Source: Chromera velia (lineage: Eukaryota; Sar; Chromeraceae). From it: a stretch of DNA of 52,500 nucleotides. The position numbers were made by a program, and so were the translations under genes. The stretch spans positions 1 through 52,500 of the forward strand of contig JAHBMJ010004175.1 in the NCBI GenBank assembly GCA_018398765.1. The letters run 5' to 3'. Positions 34,101 through 45,578 of the stretch are shown here, in pieces. The notes beneath the pieces were generated by a model. The model did not search any database and was not told the origin of the DNA. It saw only the letters and a program-made list of their open reading frames with translations. Position 1 is the first letter of the stretch, and every line of letters begins with the position of its first letter.

Positions 34101-37100
34101 CATCCTGCGAAACGTTTCGGTTGAGCTCGCAAAGGAGATCCAAGCCGCAGGAACAGCGGCAGAAGGAGAGGAGAACTCCGATCGTCTGGTGAGGGCAGGG
34201 CAGATGGGCGTGAGGTGTCTGCGTCTGATCCGAGAGCTCCCTCTGACTGGGGATCCGGAGGGGGAACAGAAGGAGAAAGCCAAGAGGGAAAGATCTGTTT
34301 TCCGTTTATTGAATTCCCTCCGCGTTTTTGTTGTCCCGGTAATCGACGACCGCCCGACCTTGGTCGACCTCCTGTCAGTCAGTCAGTCTGCCGCTGTCTG
34401 ACAGCGTTTTTGATGCATGGTCCCTGCATGTGTGTTGTATCATCGCATTACAGCAGGGCTCTAGCTGACTTCTTTCTGCTTTTTTGCTTAATTGCCTCCG
34501 TGCCTGACTGCCGTGCTGCTCCCACGAAGGCAACGAACGCTATGTTGACAAATGTTCCTTCCCTCTGTTGCTGGTGAATCTTGTGCGTAGGACAAGTGGG
34601 AGAGGCAGAAAGGGAGGGAAGGAAGACAGAAAAAAAAAGGGGGGGAAGAAGAACCTTCAAAGACAGAGTCAGAGAGCAGCGGCAGAACTGTGAAAGCCGG
34701 AAGGCAAGCAGACAGGCACGATGACACAGAATGGTTCCACAATCGCCCTTGCAATCTGAACAGATAGCTACTCCAACCGATCAATCTCTCAAGAGAATCT
34801 TGGGAGATAGTGTGGATTGAGACTTGCAGTGCTTCTGCAGGCGGGCAGAGGTCCATTTCCGTCTCCGTTGTCTTCAAGTGAACGTGCTGTCTGAATGGTT
34901 TCTTCCATGTCCGTTCATCTGCTTAATCCGTCGTCGTGTGTGTGTCGTCTCCCTCGTTCTCTCTCTACCTTTTGGGCGTTTCATTTTTCATTGTGTGTGC
35001 ATTTTTCCTTGTTTTGTCTTTCTGTCCATGCAGCAAATCTGCATGGCAACTTTCTCCGAACAATTCGGGAGAGCTGTTTTCCGATCTCCTCTCTGTCCTA
35101 GGATCTGAGGGGGTGCTGTTGCGTCCGGAGGCGGCAGTCGAGATGGAGTTGGGCGGGGTGGGAGAGGTGGAGTTTGACTATCGGCCCCGCAAAGGGAAGG
35201 TTCCTTTTTCATGTCTTTTGGATTTCGCAGACGTTCTCGGTTCGTTGTTCGAGTCTGGGACGCTGGAGGCCAATCAGTTTGACGAATTTCGACAGGAGAC
35301 GAAGGAGGGGGTCTGGGTGGTGCTTGGCCGGCCTAATGTAAATAAGGAAAGGGGCGGCAGTACAGGGAAGCTTGAGAGGGTGTCGGCCGAACCCGAGGCA
35401 TTGCTGGGTATTGTTAGAGCTGCCACGCTGGGGTCTCTTTCCCGTTGGCCGAATTGGAGGTGGATTTTCGAGACGGAAAAGAATGAGGAGGCCTATAGGA
35501 GTGCGGTGCTGGATGGGCAGAGCATGCGCATGGTGATGAACACAGTGACAATATCCAAGGCGACGGGGTCCTTTGACTCCCCTGGGCTGCTTGAGGCATT
35601 TGCACAGCTAGACGGTGTTGCGAAACCGTCTGCTGATAGCATGAGGTGGATGAGGGGGTCGGAGGCATTGGATGTCATGTCTGTACTCACACAGCATGTG
35701 AAGGAAGCAGGGTCTCTCCGAGAAGAGAGAAGAAGAGTGAGGCGATGGGCCCGGCTGTACATGTGTCTGGTTGCCTCTCTCTCGTATAGGAAAAATCCCT
35801 TTGCGGTGTTCACAGAAGATTTGTCGTTCTCCCGATTGAAGCAGAAGGACGGTCCGGGTGGTGCCTCTGTTGGGGTCAATTGGTTACCCCATTCCCTTGC
35901 TGCCATGATTGAGAGCGGGATTGTTTTTGGAGATTGGAACACGCTTGGAACAGAGGTTGTTGAGCGTGCAGAATTTGTAACGCATGTGGCGGACGCTTTT
36001 GTGTCTCATGCAGAAACGCAGATTAAGTGGGGAGAAACAGAATCCGAAATTGACTCAGAGGCATTAGAGGTTTTGATAAGTCAGTTGGCCTCGATGGCCT
36101 CGCGTATAGGCGGGCAGAAGTTTTTCCTTGGCAATGAGACGATCAGAAAAGGATGGCAGAGCCCAAGGTTTGTTGAAGAAATGCAAAAGAGAGTGCTGCT
36201 GGTAGAAAGGCAGATGAATCTGATAGACAGACTGTGTGGTCTGATTGAAGAAGGGGGGACAGGACACTTGAGAGGCGAGAGGATTGTTACTTTGGTTAGT
36301 GCACTTGGTACTATGCCCCTGGCTCTCAGTGCCTCCCTTTCTCCCTTCGCGTCGAAGAAGGCGAAGGCCACCCATGCCGAAGCCCTCCTGACCGCTCTCC
36401 GGAGGCTCATCTCTTTAATTCCTCGGGTGTCTCACCAGCTCCGCTCTTTCGGAAGTCGTTTGTCCGACTCTTCCTTGGTCGGGCTGAGTGAGGCGATGTT
36501 CTCAATTGACGACCAGGTGGGTTTCCTCATCCGAAAATTTACCGGCCTGGGAGGCAGCAACGAGGAAGATGAGAAAGAAGTCCTTGCAGGAACAGAAGAA
36601 GAGGAACAGGGAGCGGACTTTGTGAAAGAACTTGCGGGAGAGTGGAGGGAGTTGCGAGGTCACTGGCAGGAGGTGATCAGAAGTCTGGGAATCGAGATGT
36701 CTAAATTGAAGAGACAGAAAGCCATGAAAACAACGGACCTCGTCACACTCGTGTCAGTCAGTAGGGGAGGGGGGCATGCACTTGGGCAGTTGGTTGTCAA
36801 ACAGACAGACTGAAAGAAGGGACAGACCGTCAGACCGACAAAGTTTTTGTTTCGATTCTGCAGTCTCTCTCTCTTTGTGTGTGCATCTTCATCTGTCTCT
36901 CGGTTTCTTTCTGTCGCCGCATGTGTGGGAGCGAATTCATAGGTATGCTTCGATTGATCGACTCTTTTCCTTTCCTTTCCTTTCCTTTCCCTTCACACCT
37001 GTTTTCTCCCTTCTCTCTCGGCCTCCCTCCCTCGACCTCTGCCTGCAGAGAGTCGATGAGTCGGTTGAGGTTTCTTCCAGACACGGACCCCGCAGCACTG

Positions 37101-40100
37101 CTTCTGTACCCCTCTGTGCTCTCACACATCGTTGCGAGATGGACGGGCACAGCGAGGCAGATCGTGCCTGTGCACAGGTGGCGCAATAGAGCTGCTGCAG
37201 AGGGGGGACACAACTCTGTGGAGGAACCTGAGCCTTCATTCGGTCTCCTTCTTTCTGTCCTCAGCTGCCTCGTCCGTCTCCTTTCGTCGAAGGGAAACGC
37301 AATGGACTTGGCCATCCGGTCCCTTCTTGTGCCTTCTGTCCCGCGTGCACAGACACAGACACTCCCGCAGAATAGAATTGAAAACGGAGATAGTGGGAGA
37401 GAAACGAGCGAAGAGGAGGACGATGAGGATCGTGCGAGAGAGGCAGACAGAAAAGCGGCTGCTGAATTAGACGCTGTGCCAAATGCCGTGTTGTCTCATT
37501 TGTTCGACCAGGCAGCCGTGCGCAGATCTGCCCTCCAGCTCTCGTCTGACGGACAAAGCGATGAGTGGACAGAGGCAGTGACAGGCCCGGGTTCGGACCT
37601 GGCAGATGCTTTGGCGTCCGGCACCCATGCTGTGGCGTTTGCAGAGACGCGGCTTGCACGGGCGTTGGGTGGGGGAGGTCTTTGGGTAGTTGAGGGGGGG
37701 GCTGTTGAGGGCACCAGAGGGGAGAGCGAGATCTTGCGTCGCGCTCTTGAATCGGCCTCTTTGTCTGGGATGTCTTCTGACGGTCTCGAAGGTGCAGTGG
37801 GCAAGTTGCTCTCTCTGTTGTCCTCGCGGGCTGAGAGGGTAACCGCACAGGGACAGGGGGAAGAGCACGAGAGGGGACGGTCGAAAGTTGAGATTGAAGA
37901 GGGGAGCGACCTGGTGCCGTCAGTGGAAGAATTGGTAGAGAGCATGTCAGTCTGTTTGTCTGTCTATACAGCTGAAGGTGTCTTTGTCTTTCAGTCATGA
38001 TGTGTCACTGTTTCGTTCTTCTTTGTGGCCCGTTTCCCTCCTTCTCTGAATGGCGCGGGTCAAAACTCTCTGTCGTGCATTCGTTCGTTGCATGCATCAG
38101 GCAACTCCCCCCCCTCCCTGGCTTCATGCATCTGCATATTTATCTAAACGCAGATCTCTGGTGGCGATGATTGCGCTCTTTGTTGTCACTGCGGTGCGCC
38201 ACTGGCGGCACCAGTACGGTGAAGAGGACAGAGAGAGGGCGGCAGAAATCCCTCCGTTGCCTCACAAGGCACTCATCTCTCAGCTGGTCGAGTCCCTGCC
38301 TGACTTTCTTCAGTCTCACCTTGAAGCTCTGGAGTCTGCCGTAGACAGAGGGAACAGAGTGGGGTTGCTTCCAGCCAGGGAGCAGTTGGTCCTCCTCTGG
38401 TCAGGCGCCTCCCTCGGCCTCTTTGCCAGAGAGGTCCTTGCACAGGAGGCACCTGAAGTTGAAGAGGAAGAGGGGATTCCGTTCTTCTCCCTCCCAGCCG
38501 GCCCCATCCACTCTGGCCCACAGCTTGAGTGCCTGTTGTGGGAGGGCAGAGAGGAGGAGGGAGACGGGAAAGGGAGTCCATGCAAAGAAACGGGAAAGAC
38601 CTCGAAAGAGAATGAAGGGGAACATGTCAGTGGCAGCTCCGCTACTTCCTCTTCGTTCTGGCATGTCCAGGAGAGGATGAAAGCCCTCGCCTGCAGAGGG
38701 CATGTGAGGAGGGCATCTGCGGGGGGAACGAAAAATAATTTCTCCGCAGTGCCACTCTCCTGGAAGAATTTCTCCCTGCTGGACAAGGCAGACTTCATGT
38801 CAGTCAGTCAGTCAAAGCATCAGATCATGCCTTTCTTTTCTTAGACTACCTTCTTTTCCGTCTCCTCCTATTGATCCCTCCCACCTTTCTTCATTCCTTC
38901 CCTCCTTCCTTCCTTCCTTCCCTCCTTCCTTCCCTCCTTCCTTCCTTCCTTCCCTCCTTCCTTCCCTCCTTCCCTCCTTCCTTCCTCCCTTCCTTCCTTC
39001 CTTCTGAGAACAGGCTCTTGAATTCATTGATTCATTCAGATAGATTACTGACCCCTACCTGACTTCTTGAGTGGGACGGGGGGGCGGACATAGAGGAGCT
39101 GCAGGCAGCTGAAGGAAAAGGGGAAGCAGATCTGTCAATGGATGACGAAATCAAGCAACGACAAAATGCATCAACGGAGGGATGGATGTCTTTCTGTCCC
39201 ATCTGACTTTGCTCTCCCTCCACCCCTCCCGCTCTTGTCTGCCGTCTGCCATGGATGAATTCTTGTCTAGTGTAACGCCGACTGGATGACTAGACTGACT
39301 GACGTAGGGCCTCGACCGACAGCCTGTCGACTCGCCTGATTGGTTGTTGAGACAGAAAGGGAGGGAGGGAGGGAGGGAGCTAGGGGAACCAGCGAGCGGG
39401 TGTTTGAGTCATAGACTCGTGCAGTCTCTGTATGTTATGACTGACTGACTGACTGACTGATTCACTGACTGACTGACTGACTGACTGACTGACTGACTGA
39501 CCGATGCACTCGCTGACCCTCTGGCTGGCTGGCTGGCTGGCTGGATGGATGGATGGATGGATGGATGGATGGATGGACCGACAATTAATCACCATGTGTA
39601 TCTGACTGACCGACTGGGTGGGTGGAAGTAAATATTCCTGGCTACTTACTGCCTACCTGCCTGGATGCCTGCAGATTCTGTGTGGGAGTTCTGGAGTCTC
39701 TCCGTGTCCGTCCAGAAGGCAGCAGCCTGGGGTTGAGGAGCGCTCTGATTGACGTTTTTGATTCCCCGGGAGGGGAAGGGGAGGGGGAGGGGGGGAAGAC
39801 TGGGCCGGAGGGGTGGACGAAGTTTTTCCTTCAAGAAGAGGACAAGGGGGAAGGGGGGGGCGCTCTCTCTCAAAGAGTCAGGAGGAGAGGCCGAAAGAGG
39901 GAGGCAGGAGACGGAGACGGGGGGGAAGAGGAAGAAATCCCTCAGGCTATGGCTTCATACCAGACCCGTGTGTTTGCCTTGGTCCGTCTCCTCTGGGCCG
40001 TCTCTGAGAGGGGGGCCGCGCCTTCTTTCCTCCTGGAGGATGCATGTGCAGCGCTTCGGGGGGCCTCGTCTCTTCCCTCGCAGTGCGAGGTGCTCTTACG

Positions 40101-41168
40101 GTACGTGTCCCAATATTGATCGATGTTGACAGCCTCTGAGTCATCATGCATGTCCTTCGGTTGATGATTGTCTCTCTCATTGGTTTGTTTGAACCTCTGC
40201 ATGCATGTCTCTTAATGGACGCCATGCACCCGCAGCCCATGAAGATTTGTTCCCCTTTTTCCTCCTCCCTGATTCTTCTTCGTTCGTTCGTTCGTTCTTT
40301 CTTTCTTTCTTTCCTCCTCCCTCCCAGGAATTTGCCCTTCATTTTGGCAATTGCACAGCAAAGAGAAGTAAAAGCGATGTTTGATTGATGATGCAGAGAC
40401 GTGGAGACAAAAATGCCCGGGGGAAGGCACCTACCTCCCTTGATGGCCAATTTCGTTCCTGGGGCCTCTTCTCTTCTTCGTGCGCGGGAGGCAAATCGCA
40501 GAGGAGGAAAAATCAGAAAACCAACCGTTCGAGGAGACCGGGGACGGATGGCAGAGAGTGCAAAGGACATCTTTCTCTCTCACCGTCACGACGGCACCGT
40601 GTCTTCCTCTCAAGAGGTTGAGGAACAAAAGGAAGAAAGAGATGAAAGTTTTCGGCCTCAGCCCCTGCCCCCCCTTCCAGCACCCCCAAGGCGTCAATCA
40701 CTGCCAGTGGGAGAGGAAGTCTCTCCTTCTTCTTCTTCTTCTTCTTCTTCAGGGTCCCCTTCACGTCTCATCAACGGCCACATCGTCAGCCCACAGGGGG
40801 GCGCAAGAGGCTCTACTGCAAAGCCGTCACGTCACCAGCCGATCGAGGCACTCACCTCCCCACCGCCCCTACGACCTCCCCCCCCTTCATCCTTTCTACA
40901 CAACGTTCCCCGAAAGCAACCAGCTTCTGATTCTAGCGAGAAAGACCGTTCGCCTCCTGCAGACACTCTGAGACCGGCATCCAAGTCTCTTCCTCCTGAG
41001 CTGCCTCCACCACCTGTCAGTATGGATAGAACGGGGAATCCAAAACGCCGGAAAAAGAAGGGAAAGTCAAGGAGTCTGGCGAAGAAGAAGCTTCCCCCCC
41101 TTCCAGCGTTTCGTCCGTCGTCTCGGCGGCACATTGGAGAAGAGAGTGGGCCCATCTCACTTACTTAA
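29297..41168 (+). CDS. Very large protein with signal/transit-like leader, ten exons
   Basis: Exons: 29297-30702, 31149-31748, about 32252-32406, 32765-33634, 34029-34373, 35034-36752, 37049-37945, 38154-38798, 39675-40100 and 40397-41168; about 2,600 residues. From exon 3 to exon 10 every junction is phase 2 and in frame. The join of exon 2 to 3 is not resolved: the good donor AG|GTACCT is phase 2 but the acceptor frame is phase 0. The start [19 protein letters not shown], then FSF, looks like a signal peptide followed by a Phe-led transit peptide, as in proteins of complex red-type plastids (inference). The body is helix-rich with Glu/Ser linkers. Short recurring pieces such as [18 protein letters not shown] and RCLYILRNV recall organellar helical-repeat RNA-binding proteins, but I would not name a family. 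The last exon is Pro/Ser/Lys-rich. An alternative exon 10 (acceptor before 40329) would end at 40388. Confidence 0.75.
30820..31000. repeat. Compound TCTG / TC / TG microsatellite in intron 1
   Basis: Runs of TGTC, then TC, then TG in series within the first intron of the large gene. A second TC run (about 31098-31144) abuts the acceptor at 31148 and serves as its pyrimidine tract. Confidence 0.9.
38881..39577. repeat. Tetranucleotide repeat clusters in intron 8
   Basis: CCTT/CCCT runs (38881-39003), GGGA (39358-39380), GACT (about 39437-39500), GGCT (about 39520-39541) and GGAT (about 39541-39577) follow one another. The last three form adjoining blocks that differ by single base changes. 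Confidence 0.9.
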
Positions 41169-42586
41169 TTGTAAATGCAGAATTAAAAGACTATATGCAA
41201 TGTTGACTACTCAAAAATTATTTGTTTCAATATCTGATTCAATCAACTATAGTAGGGGTTGTCATCGCATAGATATTAAAATAGATTGTATTGATATCGA
41301 ATACATCAAACATCTGAGTAAAACTCGGATTTAGCATGCATTGGATCTAGCATTGGATCCTACTAGTACTTGTTTTTTAAAATAGTATAAATATCGATCT
41401 AGATGTCGATTCAATTCAAAACTAGATTCAAAAGTTTCTAGTTTGTTAGGATTAGGATTAGGATTATGAAAAAATATATTACATACGTTGTCGATCACCT
41501 ATTACCACAGTAATATAATACCACTAAACTCTAAACCTATAGCTCTAGACTAAACTTGACGGTTTGTTATCAACAATTTATGTGTTACATCTAATAGTAC
41601 TCTAGATAGTACTATTACAGTAGTCTAGCTCTACCATACTATTCAACTCTCCCATAATATCATTGATATTCAAACTTCAACTTCAAACTTGTGTGTGACT
41701 TCTAGATCATATTGAACTCTCCCATAATAGTCGTTTTTTCATTGCTAAACTAGAATCTAAACTAAAATTCAAACAAAAATTAAAATTAAAAACCTGTTTA
41801 ACTGCAAGCATTCCAATAAAACTATACATACGGGGATAGCACCTACTATAGCAATAAATGCTAGAATAAATGCAGAGCTTGAAGTATTTTCAGAAGTATT
41901 TATATGTATAATATATAATATTTCATCCAAAGTGCGGTCGCGTGACCACCATGACGTACGGTGGGGCCACTGGGGCGTCCTGTTCTTCTGCTGAATCAAA
42001 TCATTCAATCGATCATCCACCTTCGTATCGTACTAGGTATCGTACATGCAGATTGAATCGCAAAGAATCTGCCAAAGAGCAGACCTGCCGTGTTAAATTT
42101 GGATGCAGTCCAAAATCTACTCGCTGCAACGCAATCTAGCAACGCAACAAATGCTGTGCGAAGGGATGCATGCCTGAATCCGTGCATGCAATCGAACATG
42201 AACCCAAATGGACTGTCCCATGTACCCACGAAAGCATGGCCCCCGCCCCCNCCCGCATATACAATGTGAGTGAGTGGCACACATGCAATTGCTGAATGGA
42301 TCTGACACATACAGGAGTACATGAAGAACAACAGTATGGGACAGTCAGAAACTGGGTCACGGCCAACTTGCGATACGATCGTGCGATCGTGACCATCACC
42401 ATCATTGCATATGCCCCCAGGACTCGTCGAGGACCGGCAGCACAGAGCAGAGGCAGGAAGGGAATTCACGAAAAGCCGGTTATACGCACATTCACACAAA
42501 TCCAAAGCTGAGTAAAGCAGTTAAACACCCGTAGGAACTCCACATAATGTGGCCCCAAGACATCAATTTTCTGTTGCCCTTTCCCT
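41169..42586. other. AT-rich non-coding region between convergent genes
   Basis: No coding ORF. Includes a TTAGGA triplet run (about 41447-41468), a duplicated AACTCTCCCATAATA (about 41644 and 41713), and one undetermined base at 42251 in a C run, which breaks the minus-strand ORFs there. Probably old repeats. Confidence 0.4.
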
Positions 42587-43396
42587 TCAAAACGAACCAA
42601 AACTCGGATCCTGCCCCCCCTGCCTCCCCTGTCCTGCCATCCCCCTGGCGAATTCCTGGAACTCACGCATCCACCCCCTCGTGTCAGAGAGCCCCAATAC
42701 CCAGTCCACATACCCCCTGTCGGAGGCGTACACAGACGCGAAGGTCTTCCCTGCGTGCTTCCCACTGCGGATCTCCGTCTCCCCCCCACTCCCACTCACT
42801 CCACCCCCAGACGAAGGCATGTCCTGTCTGCCCAACGTGCCGTTGAAGTTTCCAAAATTACCTCCAGAGGGCCCGTGGGGGAATTTTCGTTTTCTGTCAT
42901 CATCGGGATTCTTCATGCGTTCCTGCCCTTCCGGTGCCTCCTGCAGGATCTTCTGCTGAATCTCGCTGAAGATTCTCTGCTGCTTCTCGGAGAGGAAGGA
43001 CTTGTCCTTCCACTCAGAGAACCTCTCAAACTCCCAACCGTTGATCCGCCCCTCCTGGTGCGCTTTTCGAGCCGTCTCCGGGTCGATGTCGCACCCGGAG
43101 GAAAACGCTGGAGGGGAGACGGCGGGTGCTGTCGGGTGGGACTGGTGAGAGGAGACAGGTTTCTTGCCCCCTAAGAGAATTTTGGCCTCGATGTTTTTTC
43201 GGCAGTTGAGCTGCTTCTCTGTCAGGGAGGCCTTGTCCCTCCACTCCTGCATCCTGTCCCTCTCCCACTCACTGATCACCCGATCCGAAAATGCAGACTC
43301 CACCTCCTCCTGACTCACAGTGAAGGGCGGATTCTCAAGGGCGTTTTTTTTGGCAGTTTCGGTCATGGTGCCGCTGCGGCTGCCGAATCGATTCAT
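42587..43396 (-). CDS. Protein with exodeoxyribonuclease X-like C-terminal module
   Basis: Intronless frame of 269 residues starting at the ATG at 43396 (MNRFGSRSG). A TTTCAG at about 43408 suggests a spliced 5' UTR. An internal ATG at 43366 is an alternative start. The N-terminus holds two copies of a 40-residue charged helix unit, recognisable as I-x-x-W-E-x-x-R-x-x-E-W-[RK]-D-K and then L-[TS]-E-K-Q, about 85 residues apart. The C-terminus has SGKHAGKTFASVYASDRGYVDWV, which matches the G-[KR]-[YH]-x-G-K-x-F-x-x-V-x-x-x-D-x-x-Y-x-x-W core of the small module found at the C-terminus of exonuclease X and as a stand-alone domain in many proteins. No nuclease catalytic domain is present, so a nucleic-acid-binding role is only an inference. 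Linkers are Gly/Ser-rich. Confidence 0.8.
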   Translation of the reverse strand: MNRFGSRSGTMTETAKKNALENPPFTVSQEEVESAFSDRVISEWERDRMQEWRDKASLTEKQLNCRKNIEAKILLGGKKPVSSHQSHPTAPAVSPPAFSSGCDIDPETARKAHQEGRINGWEFERFSEWKDKSFLSEKQQRIFSEIQQKILQEAPEGQERMKNPDDDRKRKFPHGPSGGNFGNFNGTLGRQDMPSSGGGVSGSGGETEIRSGKHAGKTFASVYASDRGYVDWVLGLSDTRGWMREFQEFARGMAGQGRQGGQDPSFGSF

Positions 43397-43904
43397 CGTG
43401 CTTCGATCTGAAAGACGTAAGTGTGAGCTTCCGATTGAAAGTGATGCTACAGAGAAGAGCGTGAGCGAAGGACACAGGGAATTGCTTATTCTGAGATGCC
43501 GTCTACGTCCATGCACCTGAAAGTCCTCCGGAAACGATTCTCCAATTATCAGACAAACAAGCGTGGAAGAAAACTATCCAGAATCTCAAACCAATGCGTG
43601 CATGTGCGGTCTGATTCTGAAGGCATTCTCTTCTGCAAAATTATCGTCCATCCATTTCCATCCTCCTCTGAAGACACTCTCTAAGTAGCTGAAGACTTCT
43701 AGCAATGAGCATCTCACTGAGCTAGCCTCAGTGCATACATGCATGAAGACGAGTCAGACTGCGCGCCGCCGCGCGTGGCGCGCCAGCGGACTAGCTTATT
43801 TCCGACATCTTGATTCCGACGCCATATTCCGCGACGCCGCAAATTAACCCGGCCAGGGCCACGCACTCCCGCGCCAAGTCCATCCGGAAAGACCCAGAAA
43901 TAGG

Positions 43905-44100
43905 GGACGTACAAAAAAAAATTTATAAGACGGTGTCTTAAAACCCCCCAGCCTTCAAAAAGCGCCACTTATAAGGCGGCGGTGCGTATGTAGTGCTGTG
44001 GCGTATGAGTCACATGCGGCGGCATGCAACGTCTCAAACCCCCCCTCCTCTTGAGAAATCCCTATGAGACACCATCTTATAAGAAATATTTTGTGTGTCC
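43905..44100. mobile_element. MITE with about 36-bp inverted repeats
   Basis: 196 bp. The left end GGACGTACAAAAAAAAATTT, then ATAAGACGGTGTCTTA, is matched by the reverse complement of the right end (GGACACACAAAATATTTC, then TTATAAGATGGTGTCTCA). No ORF; internal sequence is GC-rich with CCCCCC runs. Target duplication not evident. Confidence 0.6.
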
Positions 44101-44537
44101 TCATATCGGGAAAAGACTACGGAAAAGATGTCGAAATAACATGGAAAGGTAGAGCTAGGAAGAGCGTGTCTATATAAGCGTGTACGTGTGACAATTTGCC
44201 ATAATTTGCGGTTGTTGGTCGACTATTTGCATATCCTAATGAATTGGGAGTTGAATTGGGCATCAAATTGGTAGTACTACCAATTTTTTATCGCCAGTAA
44301 CTCCCAATTTTGAAAAATTGGTACCTAGTCTAGTGAAAGAAGTACATGGAGTTTGAAGCTAAAATTTTGTGTACAGGCTAGATAGGGGCTCATTAGTCTC
44401 TAGCCGCAGTCATTAGACTCTAATTCATTACTAGAAACAAATTCTATGAACACTTAGAGTCACCTAAAAATCGGGAGTTACCAATTTTTAAATAGAAATT
44501 TTTTAGAACCGCTGAAAAAAAAATTGGTAGCACAAAA

Positions 44538-45370
44538 TAGGGCTGGGAAAAGGTTCATTGAGAAAAGGTTCAAATCTGAAAAAGTGAACCTGTTGAACCT
44601 GTTTTGAACCTGTTAAACCTGTTTAACCTGTTTTGAACCTGTTTTAGAGGCCAGACGCGTGGCCACTGGTACAAGGCCGGCCAGGCCCACACCACCCGCG
44701 GCCGATATAGGTGAAATAAGGAGCCGGACTAGGGAGCCGGAGCTGCGCGCACAGCAACTGTCCCTAGCCGGTTCAATCTATTGTGTCAGACAGACGCATG
44801 TCAGCATATGTCAGCATCATATGTCAGCATGAAAACTCATGCTGACAGTTGCAGAAGTGAAAAAGTACATGTGGCTTACCAAGTTTTCTACTTGCAAGGC
44901 CCCGCATCAAAACGGACAGTCTCCACTGAAGGAATGAGGAAGTATAGAGTTTGTTTGACAGCAGTCTGCACGACAGTGTAATTGACAATGTCTTTTTGGA
45001 GGGGCCCCTTCAGACTTATACCGGCAGCAGTCCCTCTGCTTGCTTCCGCTACTGCCGTCTCCGAATCTTTTTTTTTGAACTCTCAGCTACAAGAAGGCTA
45101 CCCATGGGTCCGACCTCTTTCACTGTACACCTAATATGAACGTAAATATTGATTTAAACTATTTAAAAACACTACTAAGGCATAGATTCTATAATAAAAC
45201 GTTTTAAAAATGCATTAAAGCCTAATTTAAAAACATAAGATAATATAAAAAAATGAGGTTTCTATTAATTAAAAGTGAACCTGTTTTTGAACCTGTTTTT
45301 GAACCTGATTCAGGTTCATTACTTCGAAGTGAACCTTGAACCTGAAACCTTGAACCTTTTTCTAGCACTA
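44538..45370. mobile_element. Nested hAT-like non-autonomous element
   Basis: 833 bp with inverted ends TAGGGCTGGGAAAAGGTTC and (reverse complement) TAGTGCTAGAAAAAGGTTC, 16 of 19 matching. Flanking 8-bp duplications GCACAAAA (44530-44537) and GTACAAAA (45371-45378) differ at one base. End sequence and 8-bp duplication length both fit hAT. Both subterminal regions hold clusters of TTGAACCTG. No transposase. Confidence 0.75.
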
Positions 45371-45578
45371 GTACAAAAAAAAAAAAATGGAACTCAATTT
45401 GAAACTTTTGTTTTGTGGGTCATAGTGCACTGCTAATGCAATGCAAAACGGACAGTGGACAGCTCTATACAAGCTGTACGTACCAGTACAAAAAACAGAG
45501 TGAAAATCGATTCAATTGACCATGTAAGCCTACCAGAATTCATAATCCCTCCATATGCCGGACAGTGGCTGCTAATCT

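Noticed and set aside
37261..37998. 245-codon minus-strand ORF
   Set aside because: Shadow of exon 7 of the large gene, whose plus-strand frame joins its neighbours in phase.
41447..41468. TTAGGA run as an interstitial telomere
   Set aside because: Only about three and a half copies, easily chance or slippage.
42251..42251. Broken minus-strand ORFs with an X residue
   Set aside because: Caused by one undetermined base in a C run; the surrounding frames show no coding character.
44756..44775. tRNA/SINE promoter box (GGTTCAATC)
   Set aside because: No matching A box or cloverleaf around it; part of the hAT-like element.
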